From assembly GCA_021824565.1 (NCBI GenBank), contig JAKAKL010000079.1:1-43475 (forward strand): 43,475 nt of DNA, read 5' to 3'. Numbering within the stretch: the stretch's first letter is position 1; every line of letters starts with the position of its first letter. The stretch comes from Bacteroidota bacterium. GTDB lineage: Bacteria; Bacteroidota; Ignavibacteria; Ignavibacteriales; Ignavibacteriaceae. The position numbers and the translations under genes are program-made. Shown piece by piece: positions 1 through 9,085 of this stretch. The notes beneath the pieces were generated by a model. The model had not been told where the DNA came from, ran no database searches, and saw only the letters and a list, made by a program, of their open reading frames with translations.

Positions 1-89
1 CTTGTTAGTGTCTTAATATTTGAAAAAACGCCAATTATTTCAATGTTTTCTGATTCAAATTACAATATTGAAAATACCTATAACTCTAA

Positions 90-719
90 TCAGTTATCTT
101 TATTCAATTTATAGTTGGACAGTAGTGTATTTCTTTTAAGATTTTCCTTTGAATATTCTTTATAGCCTTTATATAAATTTAAATGTGCAACTCTTCGAAA
201 AGGTTCCTCATTAAAATAGAATATACCACCTGGCGTCAGTATCCTATATATTTCTTTTAAAATGGGGAGTGGATTCGGGAAGTGATGTAGTGTTTCGTAG
301 CAAAAAACAAAAGGCACAGAATTACTTGCAAAAGGAAGAGCATTAGCATCTCCACAAATTCTTGCTGGTATTTTTCTCAAATTGAATTTATTTGCGTAAA
401 AATCACAACTTTTTAACATATCAAATGAGATATCAAATGCAATACCTTCCATTTCCAAATCATTTTCTAACACTAATGATCTTTGACAACGTTCTGCACC
501 AATCTCCAAATATGTAGAAATATTATATTGTTCTTTTAGGCTCTCAATTTCTTTTTTAGTTTTAGCCATTCTATCTTGAAGAATAGTCTCTATTTCTTTT
601 GGATCAAACTCTTCACTGTAAAATTCCCTTCCTTCAGTTTGCTGTCTAGCTAAATTTCTCCTAAATTCAATTTCGCCAAGTTGATTCTTTAATGTTTGAA
701 TCTTCATATTTTCTTTCAT
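90..719 (-). CDS. class I SAM-dependent methyltransferase (Methyltransf_11 type), possibly 3'-truncated
   Basis: The 209-residue protein has an N-terminal helical stretch (about 1-65). A Rossmann methyltransferase core follows, with a variant SAM-binding motif YLEIGAERCQRS near residue 90 in place of the usual E-x-G-x-G-x-G. An acidic residue pair after strand 2 (AFDIS), the post-motif GDANALPF and the motif FCYETLHHFPNP are typical of Methyltransf_11 enzymes in O-antigen and glycan clusters. The substrate is unknown. The gene is transcribed away from the glycan cluster on the plus strand. The family usually continues past the point where this ORF stops. After the stop the same frame has two more stops within 30 bases and then stays open to the window edge (about positions 59-3, FESENIEIIGVFSN), so the 3' end may be degenerate. 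Confidence 0.7.
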   Translation of the reverse strand: MKENMKIQTLKNQLGEIEFRRNLARQQTEGREFYSEEFDPKEIETILQDRMAKTKKEIESLKEQYNISTYLEIGAERCQRSLVLENDLEMEGIAFDISFDMLKSCDFYANKFNLRKIPARICGDANALPFASNSVPFVFCYETLHHFPNPLPILKEIYRILTPGGIFYFNEEPFRRVAHLNLYKGYKEYSKENLKRNTLLSNYKLNKDN

Positions 720-851
720 TTCATGATAATCATATAATTAAGAAGATTTAAAAAATAGTTACTTTCCATGTCATAAATACTGTATGCATCAGTTAGTACT
801 AATGCTTGGAAATACCAATTCCACTTGATAATTATTGATAAAACTAATTTT

Positions 852-874
852 TATTTTTCTCCTTAAGAAAAATA
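852..874. other. perfect 9-bp AT-rich hairpin between divergent methyltransferase genes
   Basis: TATTTTTCT (852-860), a 5-base loop, then AGAAAAATA (866-874). It lies in the 247-base gap between two divergently transcribed genes, so a terminator role is unlikely. It could be an operator or a chance AT-rich palindrome. I see nothing else definite in the gap. Confidence 0.3.
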
Positions 875-966
875 GTTATATTTATTAACAATGAGAAATT
901 ATTAGTTTAAAAAGTAGTTTTAGTATATTAATGGTGGTTTTTTTTCATAACGTGCATGATTTTATA

Positions 967-1719
967 ATGGATAATAGGATTCAAAGAGAAAAAGAATTTC
1001 ATAATGATAGATTTGAAAAAGATACAAGAAAACATCTTGACAAGTACTATTCAATTACGCAAAACAGCAGGGCTTTATATCTGGAACTAATAAAATCGAG
1101 CTCAGAAGGGAAAAGTATTCTCGAGTACGGTTGCGGCGAAGGCAGCTTCTCATTCGATATGGCGGAGCTAGGTGCAAAAGTTTACGGAATTGATATTTCA
1201 GAAATCGCAATAGAGAAAGCAAAATCTAAAGCAGAACAGAAACACTTATCAGACCTCATGCATTTTCAAGTAATGAATGCAGAAGAATTGAATTTTCCGA
1301 AAGAATATTTTGACAGGATTTGCGGTGTAGCGATATTACACCATCTCGATCTTTCAAAGGCAGTTTCAGAATTATCAAAGGTAATGAAGGAAAATGGATC
1401 GGCAATCTTTTTAGAACCATTAGGTCATAACCCAATTATAAACCTTTATAGATCGCTTACAAAAAATTTAAGAACAGAAGATGAACATCCATTATTGTTG
1501 GACGATCTGAAAATCTTCGAGAAATATTTTGGATCTGTTAAGATTCATTACTTTCACTTAACTACTCTTGCTTTGGTGCCTTTGAGAAATCTGAAAAATT
1601 ACAATAAAATAGTAAATTTGTTTGACAGCATCGATGCAACATTATTTAAAATTCCATTGTTTAGAAAGAATGCATGGCAGGTTGTAATTGAGTTATCTAA
1701 GCCTAATAAGTTAGTTTAG
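967..1719 (+). CDS. class I SAM-dependent methyltransferase
   Basis: From the ATG at 967 the protein is 250 residues and begins MDNRIQREKEFHNDRFE, a common start for this group. An in-frame ATG at 931 would add 12 residues rich in Phe and His; I prefer 967, though neither has a clear ribosome binding site. Motif I ILEYGCGEGSFS, the acidic strand-2 end GIDIS, and motif VAILHHLD mark a Methyltransf_11/25 type Rossmann enzyme. The C-terminal 90 residues (after FLEPLGHNP) are hydrophobic and helical, as in methyltransferases acting on lipid-linked or small glycan substrates. It opens the plus-strand glycan cluster and lies 130-150 bases before a glycosyltransferase. The actual substrate cannot be read from sequence. 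Confidence 0.8.
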   Translation: MDNRIQREKEFHNDRFEKDTRKHLDKYYSITQNSRALYLELIKSSSEGKSILEYGCGEGSFSFDMAELGAKVYGIDISEIAIEKAKSKAEQKHLSDLMHFQVMNAEELNFPKEYFDRICGVAILHHLDLSKAVSELSKVMKENGSAIFLEPLGHNPIINLYRSLTKNLRTEDEHPLLLDDLKIFEKYFGSVKIHYFHLTTLALVPLRNLKNYNKIVNLFDSIDATLFKIPLFRKNAWQVVIELSKPNKLV

Positions 1720-1846
1720 CATATTTATTATAGTCTTCAATTAGGGAGAAGAATTAGATTCAGCTTATTAATTGTAAGATAAAAATCGCTCTTAAAATCT
1801 GACCATAATTTGACAAAATTCCTCTATAAAATTTTTTTCGTTAATT

Positions 1847-3067
1847 GTGATTTTAGAAAATTATAAATTGAAAATACTACAGTTATCACCACAGATTCCT
1901 CTTCCTTTAGACAGCGGAGGAAGGATTGGTATACATGGAATTCTTAAACATGTAGCAGAAAGAGGAAATCAAGTTTACTTTGCTGCATACCAGAAAGACT
2001 TTGACCTTAAAACAGCACAGGCACAACTTGGTAAGTTCTGCAACCCTTCTTTTATTAAATCATCTACTGAAAACAAAATTCTTCCGGCATTCGCAAATTT
2101 ATTTTCCAGCGTACCCTACAATATCTCAAAATACAAAACAAAAGAGATGGAAAAGTTCTTAATGACTTTTCTTAATAAATATAAGGTAGATATTATCCAT
2201 GTTGATCATCTTCATCTGGGATGGACTGTAGACTTAATTAAGAATTTATCCGATATCCCTGTTGTTTTGAGAGAACATAATTTAGAATTAAAAATTATGC
2301 AGAGATTTTCGGAGCAGCAAAAGAATTTCTTCTTAAAAAAGTATTCTGATATTCAACTAAAAAAATTTATTAAATATGAGCCGGCTTTAGCGGAAAAATT
2401 TGACAAATGTATTATGGTTTCTGAGGAAGATGAAAAAGAACTTATTAAAATGAATCCTAAAGTAAAGACTGCTACTATTTCAGTTGGTGTCGAAAAAGAT
2501 TTATTAAGAATAAATAAGAAAAATGTTATCCCATTTTCTATGTTTCATGTCGGCTCGATGTCATGGCTTCCAAATTTAGACGGCTTAAATTGGTACCTAA
2601 ACGAAGTATTCCCGGGAATTGTTGACCATTTCCCAAATGTAAAGCTATATCTTTACGGCACCGGTACAGAAAAGATAAAAACTCCATCTTCAATAGAAAC
2701 CAATATTATCAAGATTGGTTATGTAAAAGATATATGGAAAGAAATTAACGATAAACAGTTAGCCGTTGTTCCGCTGCGTGTTGGCAGCGGTATCAGGGTA
2801 AAAATAATTGAAATGCTGGCTACCGGTCAAAATATAATAACAACTACAGTAGGTAAAGAAGGTATTTCTGTTATAGATGGGAAGGAAGTAATTATTGCGG
2901 ATTCGGCAGACGATTTTGTTAATAAAACCTTGGATTATTTTAGTAACAAATATGATAATGCAGCCATGTCATTGAACGCAAAATCAATTATAGAAGAAAA
3001 TTATACATGGGAAAAGATAGCAGAGAAATTTGAAAATGAATATAAAAAATTGTTAATACTTAAATAA
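1847..3067 (+). CDS. glycosyltransferase, GT4/GT1 (GT-B fold) type
   Basis: The 406-residue protein has an N-terminal GT-B half starting KILQLSPQIPLPLDSGGRI, where the glycine-rich loop binds the acceptor. A linker contains CIMVSEEDE, and the C-terminal nucleotide-sugar half has FHVGSMSWLPNLDGLNW, the KLYLYGTG strand and the donor-site motif VPLRVGSGIRVKIIEMLATG. This layout matches the family related to the EpsH1/PEP-CTERM-associated sugar transferases. The start is GTG at 1847 or, seven codons later, TTG at 1868; the second gives the usual family N-terminus and resembles the TTG starts of the next genes. It lies 45 bases upstream of a second GT of the same family. Role: transfer of a sugar to a lipid-linked glycan at the cytoplasmic face. 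Confidence 0.82.
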   Translation: MILENYKLKILQLSPQIPLPLDSGGRIGIHGILKHVAERGNQVYFAAYQKDFDLKTAQAQLGKFCNPSFIKSSTENKILPAFANLFSSVPYNISKYKTKEMEKFLMTFLNKYKVDIIHVDHLHLGWTVDLIKNLSDIPVVLREHNLELKIMQRFSEQQKNFFLKKYSDIQLKKFIKYEPALAEKFDKCIMVSEEDEKELIKMNPKVKTATISVGVEKDLLRINKKNVIPFSMFHVGSMSWLPNLDGLNWYLNEVFPGIVDHFPNVKLYLYGTGTEKIKTPSSIETNIIKIGYVKDIWKEINDKQLAVVPLRVGSGIRVKIIEMLATGQNIITTTVGKEGISVIDGKEVIIADSADDFVNKTLDYFSNKYDNAAMSLNAKSIIEENYTWEKIAEKFENEYKKLLILK

Positions 3068-3112
3068 TAATGTTTTATTTTTGATAAATAAATTTTTTAA
3101 AAAATATATAAA

Positions 3113-4315
3113 TTGAATATCCTAATTATTACTCCGCGCATTCCTTATCCGCCCTTCCGAGGCGATAAGTTAAAAATTTATAATATTGCAAAACTGCTGT
3201 CATTAAATAATTCGGTAACTATTCTCACTTTCTTGAGAAATAACAACCAAAAAAAAGATTTAGTAAACATTCAAAAGCACGGGATCAAAGTAGAAACAGT
3301 AAAGCTTTCATTGCTTGGATCTATTTTGAACGCAATATTTGATGTCTTTGGCAGGCTGCCTTTTCAAGCGGCTTTTTATAAATCAAGCAGGATGAAAATA
3401 AAAGTCCGGGAAATTATTAAGAGAGAAAATTCTGATGTTGTATACTACCATTTAATAAGAAGCGCACAGTATCTTTATACAAACGACTCAGAAAGCAAGC
3501 CGCTAAATGTAATTGATTTTACCGATGCGGTTTCTTTGTATTTAAAAAGATTTGCGGACGTTGAAAAAAATCCACTTAAAAAATATTTTATAAACGTTGA
3601 GCAGAAACGAATAGAAAGCTACGAAAAAATAGCTGAAAAATTTCATTCTCTTTTTATATGCTCCGAAGTTGACAAGGATTTTCTTAAGGACAGGGGAATA
3701 AATGCGAACGTAAATATTTTACCCAATGGCATAGATACAGAATATTTTAATTCGGATGGCCTGCCTTTTGAGAAAGATAGAATTATCTTTACAGGCAATA
3801 TGCCTTATTATGCAAATTATGACGCCGCTGTTTATTTTGCCAAAGAGATTTTTCCATTAGTATTAAAGACTATACCTGGAGCGAAATTTTATATTGTAGG
3901 GCAAAAGCCTCCTAAAAAAATAAAACAATTAAAATCCCATAATATATTTGTAACCGGGTTCGTAAAAGATATAAAGGCAGAATATTTAATGAGCGCCGTT
4001 AATGTAGCACCAATGAGATTCGGAGCCGGAACTCTTAATAAGGTTTTAGAGTCTATAGCTCTTGGAGTGCCGGTGGTTGCGACTTCAATGGCTGTCGGGG
4101 GCTTACCTAAAGAACTAAATAAGTATATCTTTGTTTCGGACGATCCGGAAAATTTTGCAAGTAAGATTATTGAGATAATTCAAAATCCTGATCTGCGAGC
4201 CAAATTAATGGAAGAAGGCAAACAGGTAATTAAGGATATGCTAAGCTGGAAAAAAGTAGTTGCTGATTTTGAGCAGTATCTTTCAGAAGAAATATCTAAA
4301 CTAAAATCAAATTAA
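3113..4315 (+). CDS. glycosyltransferase of the EpsH1/PEP-CTERM-associated (TIGR03087-like) group
   Basis: The 400-residue GT-B enzyme begins from a TTG codon with MNILIITPRIPYPPFRGDK, the signature N-terminus of this sugar transferase group. The linker SLFICSEVDKDFL precedes NILPNGIDTEYFN, the classic GT4 hinge. The C-terminal half has FTGNMPYYANYDA, KFYIVGQKPP and the donor motif MRFGAGTLNKVLESIALGVPVVATS with its conserved glutamate. It sits between another GT and a polyprenyl glycosylphosphotransferase, spaced by 45 and 5 bases, so co-transcription is likely. It probably adds a sugar to the undecaprenyl-linked primer made by the downstream enzyme. Donor and acceptor are unknown. Confidence 0.85.
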   Translation: MNILIITPRIPYPPFRGDKLKIYNIAKLLSLNNSVTILTFLRNNNQKKDLVNIQKHGIKVETVKLSLLGSILNAIFDVFGRLPFQAAFYKSSRMKIKVREIIKRENSDVVYYHLIRSAQYLYTNDSESKPLNVIDFTDAVSLYLKRFADVEKNPLKKYFINVEQKRIESYEKIAEKFHSLFICSEVDKDFLKDRGINANVNILPNGIDTEYFNSDGLPFEKDRIIFTGNMPYYANYDAAVYFAKEIFPLVLKTIPGAKFYIVGQKPPKKIKQLKSHNIFVTGFVKDIKAEYLMSAVNVAPMRFGAGTLNKVLESIALGVPVVATSMAVGGLPKELNKYIFVSDDPENFASKIIEIIQNPDLRAKLMEEGKQVIKDMLSWKKVVADFEQYLSEEISKLKSN

Positions 4316-4320
4316 AGAAC

Positions 4321-5721
4321 TTGGATAAAAGATTAGAAAAAATATTAATTCTTGCAATTGATTTTATTACCATAAACCTGGCGTGGTACGTTTATTATCA
4401 GATACGGGTTCAAACAAGGTGGTTCATAATTTTTACGATGCCGGAATTCTACGTCCCGATGGTTGTAGTTTATTTTTACTGGCTTATAATTTTTCTGTTT
4501 GTCGGAATGTACCGCACATGGTTCGCTTCGTCGAGATTAGATGAAATATCCCTTCTCTTCAAAGCAACCTTCGTGGGAATATTCATACTTTTTTTCATAG
4601 TATTTATTGACGATTATATTCATGGGGTTGGTTCATCTATGCGCATATTAATCTTTATTTACTGGGGATTGCTCCTTTTCCTCGTCGGTGCGGGAAGGCT
4701 TTTTGTACGAAGCTTCCAAAGGAGATTATTAATTAAGGGATTCGGCAGAAGAAACACGCTTATCGTAGGGCTTAATCCTAAGGCACGCGAAGTTCATGAT
4801 CAAGTAGTTCACGCCAGAGCGCTCGGTTTAGATATAGTTGGTTATGTATCTCTAAACGGAATAGAGCATGAATTTTTTAATAACACGAAAGTTGTCGGTT
4901 CTATTAAGAATTTAGAAAGCATTATTGACGAACATGATATTAAAGAAGTAATCATTGCTCTCGATAAAGAAGATAGGGATTTTCTTGTTGAGATAATTGC
5001 AAAATGCGAACCTAAAAATGTCGGGTTAAAAATTGTTCCCGATCTTTATGAGGTTTTAAGCGGGCAGGCAAGGACTTCGCAAATATACGGGATGCCGATA
5101 GTTGATATTCTCCCTGAACTTATGCCGGAGTGGGAGAAAAAACTAAAAAGGATTTTTGATATTCTGGTTTCTTTGCTTATACTTCTAATCACTTCGCCGG
5201 TTTTGCTTGCAACGGCAATAGCAATTAAAATTGATTCGCCCGGAGAGGTTTTTTTCAAGCAGGAAAGATGCGGTATCAACGGGAAAATATTTAATATATT
5301 TAAATTTCGTTCGATGAAGAAAGATGCTGAGAAGCATACCGGTCCTGTTTGGTCGCAGAAAGATGATCCGAGAATAACTAAAGTCGGAAAATTCATTCGC
5401 AAAGTACGCATAGATGAGATACCGCAGATGATAAATGTATTGAGAGGCGAAATGAGCGTTATAGGTCCGAGACCGGAGCGACCATACTTTGTGGAAAAAT
5501 TATCGGAGGAAATTCCTTATTATAAAAGAAGATTAAAAGTTCGTCCGGGCGTTACCGGCTGGGCGCAGGTAAAGCACAAGTACGACGAAACAATTGAAGA
5601 TGTAAAGGTGAAGCTGCGGTACGATTTGTTCTATATTGAAAACATGTCGTTGAGAATGGACTTCAAGATATTGTTTAGAACAGTGTTTATTGTTTTACTT
5701 GGCAAGGGACACTATGAATAG
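4321..5721 (+). CDS. exopolysaccharide polyprenyl glycosylphosphotransferase (WbaP/WcaJ type)
   Basis: The 466-residue integral membrane enzyme transfers a sugar-1-phosphate from a nucleotide sugar to undecaprenyl phosphate, the priming step of polysaccharide synthesis. About four membrane helices fill residues 8-130. A CoA-binding-like Rossmann domain (RNTLIVGLN, 144-152) spans 140-265. The bacterial sugar transferase core starts at KRIFDI (277) with a re-entrant helix and an SP pair (292-293). It continues through KQERCGINGKIFNIFKFRSM, the catalytic Asp-Glu pair in RIDEIPQM (D365, E366), GEMSVIGPRPERP and RPGVTGWAQV. All key motifs are present, so the enzyme should be active. The start is TTG, 5 bases after the previous stop. 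Its TAG stop coincides with the left arm of an inverted repeat. Confidence 0.92.
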   Translation: MDKRLEKILILAIDFITINLAWYVYYQIRVQTRWFIIFTMPEFYVPMVVVYFYWLIIFLFVGMYRTWFASSRLDEISLLFKATFVGIFILFFIVFIDDYIHGVGSSMRILIFIYWGLLLFLVGAGRLFVRSFQRRLLIKGFGRRNTLIVGLNPKAREVHDQVVHARALGLDIVGYVSLNGIEHEFFNNTKVVGSIKNLESIIDEHDIKEVIIALDKEDRDFLVEIIAKCEPKNVGLKIVPDLYEVLSGQARTSQIYGMPIVDILPELMPEWEKKLKRIFDILVSLLILLITSPVLLATAIAIKIDSPGEVFFKQERCGINGKIFNIFKFRSMKKDAEKHTGPVWSQKDDPRITKVGKFIRKVRIDEIPQMINVLRGEMSVIGPRPERPYFVEKLSEEIPYYKRRLKVRPGVTGWAQVKHKYDETIEDVKVKLRYDLFYIENMSLRMDFKILFRTVFIVLLGKGHYE

Positions 5722-6240
5722 CGCATAGCTCAAAGAGCATAGTGCTAAGCGCAAAAAGTAATATGTTTGATAAAATGTTGAGTAAATAATTTAAAATGCT
5801 TTGCTCTATGTTCATTGTTTTGTAAAAAAATTAAAATATACCGGAAATAATAATTTTAACTGCAGATGGAAAGTTGAAGTTTAGGTTTCAAGATTTACAG
5901 ATATGGCAGTTCGCGATTGAGATTTGCGATAATCTTCTTGATATTGCTGATTTTTTAGAGACCAAAAGATTATATAGATTTGCTGAGCAGTTAAGAGCGG
6001 CTGCAATGAGTATAAGTAATAATATTGCAGAAGGATCCGGTTCTAAGTCCAATAAAGTTTTGGCAATTATTTAAATTTCGCTAGAAGTTATACATTTGAG
6101 AATACAAACATTTTAATGATTCTTAATAGAAAAAAACTTATAACAGAAGATGTATTGAATAAGCCGGATAAAGAATGCATGATGATAACGAATTTCAAGA
6201 AAACATTATAGCCGCTTAGCTCTTTGCGCTATGCGTTATT
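5717..6240. mobile_element. IVS-like cassette 1: inverted repeats flanking a four-helix-bundle gene
   Basis: The left arm (5717-5753, containing gcgcatagctcaaagagc) and the right arm (6211-6240, containing gctctttgcgctatgcgt) are inverted copies. About 18 consecutive positions match with two differences, then taagcg matches after a 7-base interruption. Between them lies a broken S23/IVS-protein gene. The left arm starts within the stop codon of the upstream sugar transferase. Intervening sequences of 23S rRNA have the same plan (stem arms enclosing an S23 ORF), but no rRNA is present here. Besides the pseudogene, the interior holds only AT-rich sequence. The mobile nature is inferred from structure. 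Confidence 0.5.
5866..6211 (+). pseudogene. four-helix-bundle protein (S23/23S rRNA intervening-sequence protein family), frameshifted
   Basis: Residues such as FRFQDLQIWQFAIEICD and SISNNIAEGSGS are the hallmarks of this family. The intact reading stops at 6074 after about 66 residues. In the next frame the normal C-terminal half follows (FARSYTFENTNILMIL, then MITNFKKTL and a TAG at 6209-6211). Adding one T to the run at about 6055-6058 restores continuity. Adding one A to the run at 5869-5872 also joins the frame to an upstream ATG at 5866; otherwise the start would be the TTG at 5874. Two single-base losses in homopolymers mean either genuine decay or sequencing error. Function in this family is not established. 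An intact relative occurs at 40148-40519. Confidence 0.75.
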
Positions 6241-6270
6241 ACTAAAAGTAGAAATAAATAGATAAAATAG

Positions 6271-6993
6271 ATGGCTGGAAAATCTTTAATAATTATTCCG
6301 ACTTATAACGAGCTTGAAAATATTCAACTGATTATTTCCAATATTCTCGAAGCGTATAAAAACAATCTTGACATATTAATAGTCGACGACAACTCGCCGG
6401 ACGGGACAGGAAATATTGTTGAGGAGCTTAGTAAAACAAACGGAAGAGTATTCCTGATTAGAAGAGAAAAGAAAATGGGACTCGGGACAGCTTACGTGAC
6501 GGGATTTAGATTCGCGTTGAAAAATAATTACGATTTTATTTTTGAAATGGACGCCGACTTTTCGCACGATCCTAAAGAAATAAAAAATTTTTTGAAAGCA
6601 ATAAAAGATCATGACCTTGTACTTGGCAGCCGCTATAAGACTGGAGTCAACGTTATTAATTGGCCTATTAAAAGACTATTGCTTAGTTACTTTGCTAACG
6701 GCTATACAAGGTTTGTTACCGGTATGCCAGTATGCGATGCAACCGGCGGATTTAAATGTTTTAGAAAAGAAGTTCTTCAAGCAATTAATCTTGATAGAAT
6801 TTCGTCCAACGGATACGCTTTCCAAATTGAGATGACTTTCAAAGCCTGGAAGAAAGGATTTAAGATAGTAGAAATCCCGATTGTATTTAATGACCGCATT
6901 AAAGGAACTTCTAAAATGTCGAAGAAGATAGTGCGCGAAGCTTTTTTTATGGTGTGGAAATTAAGATTCAAAAGCATTTTAGGATTTCAATAA
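6271..6993 (+). CDS. polyprenol monophosphomannose synthase (Dpm1-like GT2)
   Basis: The 240-residue protein is a compact GT-A family 2 enzyme. It shows SLIIIPTYNELENI at the N-terminus, LIVDDNSPDGTG (first donor-site aspartates), RREKKMGLGTAYVTGF, the metal-binding EMDADFSHDP, and LGSRYKTG. The pattern is specific for dolichyl/polyprenyl-phosphate mannose synthases, which make lipid-P-mannose from GDP-mannose at the cytoplasmic face. There is no C-terminal GtrA or membrane domain, so it is the soluble short form. It lies downstream of the inverted-repeat cassette and 107 bases before a GT2 fusion gene. The sugar could be glucose or mannose; the fold alone does not decide. Confidence 0.88.
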   Translation: MAGKSLIIIPTYNELENIQLIISNILEAYKNNLDILIVDDNSPDGTGNIVEELSKTNGRVFLIRREKKMGLGTAYVTGFRFALKNNYDFIFEMDADFSHDPKEIKNFLKAIKDHDLVLGSRYKTGVNVINWPIKRLLLSYFANGYTRFVTGMPVCDATGGFKCFRKEVLQAINLDRISSNGYAFQIEMTFKAWKKGFKIVEIPIVFNDRIKGTSKMSKKIVREAFFMVWKLRFKSILGFQ

Positions 6994-7100
6994 TTGCTTC
7001 AAAATATTTTTGTAACTCAATGAAAAGATTTTTTTACTCTAATATTTTCCCTTTTAATTTTTTTATCCCGTCTTTAGTTTTGTGTATATAGGAGATTTTT

Positions 7101-9083
7101 TTGGATTTATCCATTATCATTGTTAATTATAACGTAAAAGAATTTCTCCAGAATTTACTTCACTCGATTGCCAAGGCATCGCAGAGCATTTCTACAGAGG
7201 TAATTGTTGTCGATAATGCATCGAACGATGGCAGCGCCGAATTTATAAAAGAAAAATTTCCGCATGTCAAATTAATTGTTAATGAAAAGAACCTCGGCTT
7301 CAGCAAGGCAAATAATATAGGCATCAAATCAGCTTCCGGAAATTATATCCTGCTGATCAACCCGGATACAATTGTCAGCGAAGATTCTTTCAAGAAGATG
7401 ATTAAGTTTTATGAAGAACATTCCGAAGCCGGGATGGCTGGATGCAAAATATTAAATCCGGACGGAACACTTCAGTTAGCATGCCGCAGAAGTTTTCCCG
7501 GTCCGTGGACGTCTTTCTGCAAGGTAACTGGACTTAGCACTCTATTTCCAAACAGCAGAATATTTGCGCGCTACAATCTTACATATCTTAACGAAGACCA
7601 GACTTATGAAGTTGACGCGATCTCGGGTTCCTTCATGATGATTAGGAGAGAAGCGCTTGAGAAAGTAGGCGGTTTGGATGAACAATTTTTTATGTACGGC
7701 GAGGACCTTGATATTTGTTACCGGATCCAGAAATCCGGCTACAAGGTTTTCTACGTTCATTCAGCTCAAATAATTCATTACAAAGGCGAAAGTACAAAGC
7801 GAAGCAGCATCGACGAGACAAAAATCTTTTATGATGCGATGAAGCTTTTTGTTAAAAAGCATTTGTCAAGCTCGTTCCTTGTTGAGATAATTCTAACGGC
7901 GGCGATAACTTTAAGAAAATTTTTCGCATTCCTCGGAAAGAGAAGGCTTATAATTGCGTCGATAATTCTCGATTTTATTTTCTTCGATCTTTCATTGTTT
8001 GCCGCAGATAAAATTTATGCAAGGTTAGGACACTGGAGAGGATTCCCGTCTTTCAGCGTTGGAGTAGTTTATACTATTCCCGCATTGCTTCATATTTTGG
8101 TAGCAAGTATTTCCGGCTCTTATAAAAAAGATTCGCTTTCGGTCCTTAAAAATTATTCTGCAACAATAATAAGTTTCTTCCTGCTATCGTCTCTAACTTT
8201 TTTTGTAAAACAGTATGCCTACAGCAGAGCGGCGGTTATTATTACTTACGCTATACTTCTTTTTAGTCTCCCACTGTGGAGAGCAATACTAAAAATATTT
8301 TTTAAGATAGGCATAACAAACGACGGCTACGCAAGCAGAAAAACCCTTATCGTCGGAATGAATGAACATGCGATACAAATTGCAAAGAAGCTGCGGGCGC
8401 GGCAGTCCGATTATCATTCAATTACCGGGCTGATCGGATTTGCCTTTAAAGATATTGGAAAGAAGATAGATGATTTTGAAATAGTCGGCACTGTTGAGAA
8501 CATCATTAAGATAATTCGTGAGAATAAAGTCAATGAAATAATATTTTCAACCGAAGAACTTTCTTACAATCAAATGATGTCGATAGTTTCAACTTGCAGA
8601 AACGAGGCGGTTGAATTCAAGCTTATCGGGAACAACCTGGATTTTCTTGTAGGCAAAACTTCGGTTTCAATTTTAGACGACATGCCGTTATTTGAAATTA
8701 AATATAATATATCAAACCCGCTGTTTAGATTTTTCAAAGCAGTTTTCGATTATAGCCTCGCCGGGGCAGCTTTGTTTTTTATTTATCCTTTCATATATTT
8801 GGCTGTAAAGGCGGGCAGTAAAGAAAGTGAATTCAAAAAATTTGTATTAAGTGTTCCGGTTATATTCAGCGGTAAGGTAAGCCTAGTTGGACCCAAGCAA
8901 GTAAATAAAGAAAAATCAATTTATCTCGGAAAGAAAGGATTAACCGGTTTGTGGTATATTGAAGGCGCTGAAGAATCTGAAAGCGACAAGCTTGATATTT
9001 TGTATGCTAAAAACCAGAACATCTGGCTTGATTTGGAGATTTTAAGTAAAACATTAAATAGAATGTGGGGAAGACGGAATTAA
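7101..9083 (+). CDS. GT2 glycosyltransferase fused to a degenerate polyprenyl glycosylphosphotransferase domain
   Basis: The protein has 660 residues with a TTG start 8 bases after GGAG. Residues 1-245 are a rhamnosyltransferase-like GT2: [21 protein letters not shown] with D38, [17 protein letters not shown] (86-90), [19 protein letters not shown] and [12 protein letters not shown]. Residues 283-400 contain about four membrane helices. Residues 412-530 are a CoA-binding-like domain ([12 protein letters not shown]) resembling the one in the sugar transferase at 4321-5721. Residues 540-660 resemble that enzyme's C-terminus, keeping [10 protein letters not shown] and [12 protein letters not shown], but the entire KFRSM and Asp-Glu-Pro-Gln catalytic block is absent. 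The C-terminal part is therefore probably a non-catalytic membrane or lipid-binding module delivering the GT2 to its lipid-linked acceptor. Confidence 0.85.
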   Translation: MDLSIIIVNYNVKEFLQNLLHSIAKASQSISTEVIVVDNASNDGSAEFIKEKFPHVKLIVNEKNLGFSKANNIGIKSASGNYILLINPDTIVSEDSFKKMIKFYEEHSEAGMAGCKILNPDGTLQLACRRSFPGPWTSFCKVTGLSTLFPNSRIFARYNLTYLNEDQTYEVDAISGSFMMIRREALEKVGGLDEQFFMYGEDLDICYRIQKSGYKVFYVHSAQIIHYKGESTKRSSIDETKIFYDAMKLFVKKHLSSSFLVEIILTAAITLRKFFAFLGKRRLIIASIILDFIFFDLSLFAADKIYARLGHWRGFPSFSVGVVYTIPALLHILVASISGSYKKDSLSVLKNYSATIISFFLLSSLTFFVKQYAYSRAAVIITYAILLFSLPLWRAILKIFFKIGITNDGYASRKTLIVGMNEHAIQIAKKLRARQSDYHSITGLIGFAFKDIGKKIDDFEIVGTVENIIKIIRENKVNEIIFSTEELSYNQMMSIVSTCRNEAVEFKLIGNNLDFLVGKTSVSILDDMPLFEIKYNISNPLFRFFKAVFDYSLAGAALFFIYPFIYLAVKAGSKESEFKKFVLSVPVIFSGKVSLVGPKQVNKEKSIYLGKKGLTGLWYIEGAEESESDKLDILYAKNQNIWLDLEILSKTLNRMWGRRN

Positions 9084-9085
9084 AT

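Noticed and set aside
1980-2162. Short ORF inside the first glycosyltransferase, and many similar short ORFs opposite the long genes
   Set aside because: They overlap well-supported genes in other frames and show no family features or ribosome binding sites.
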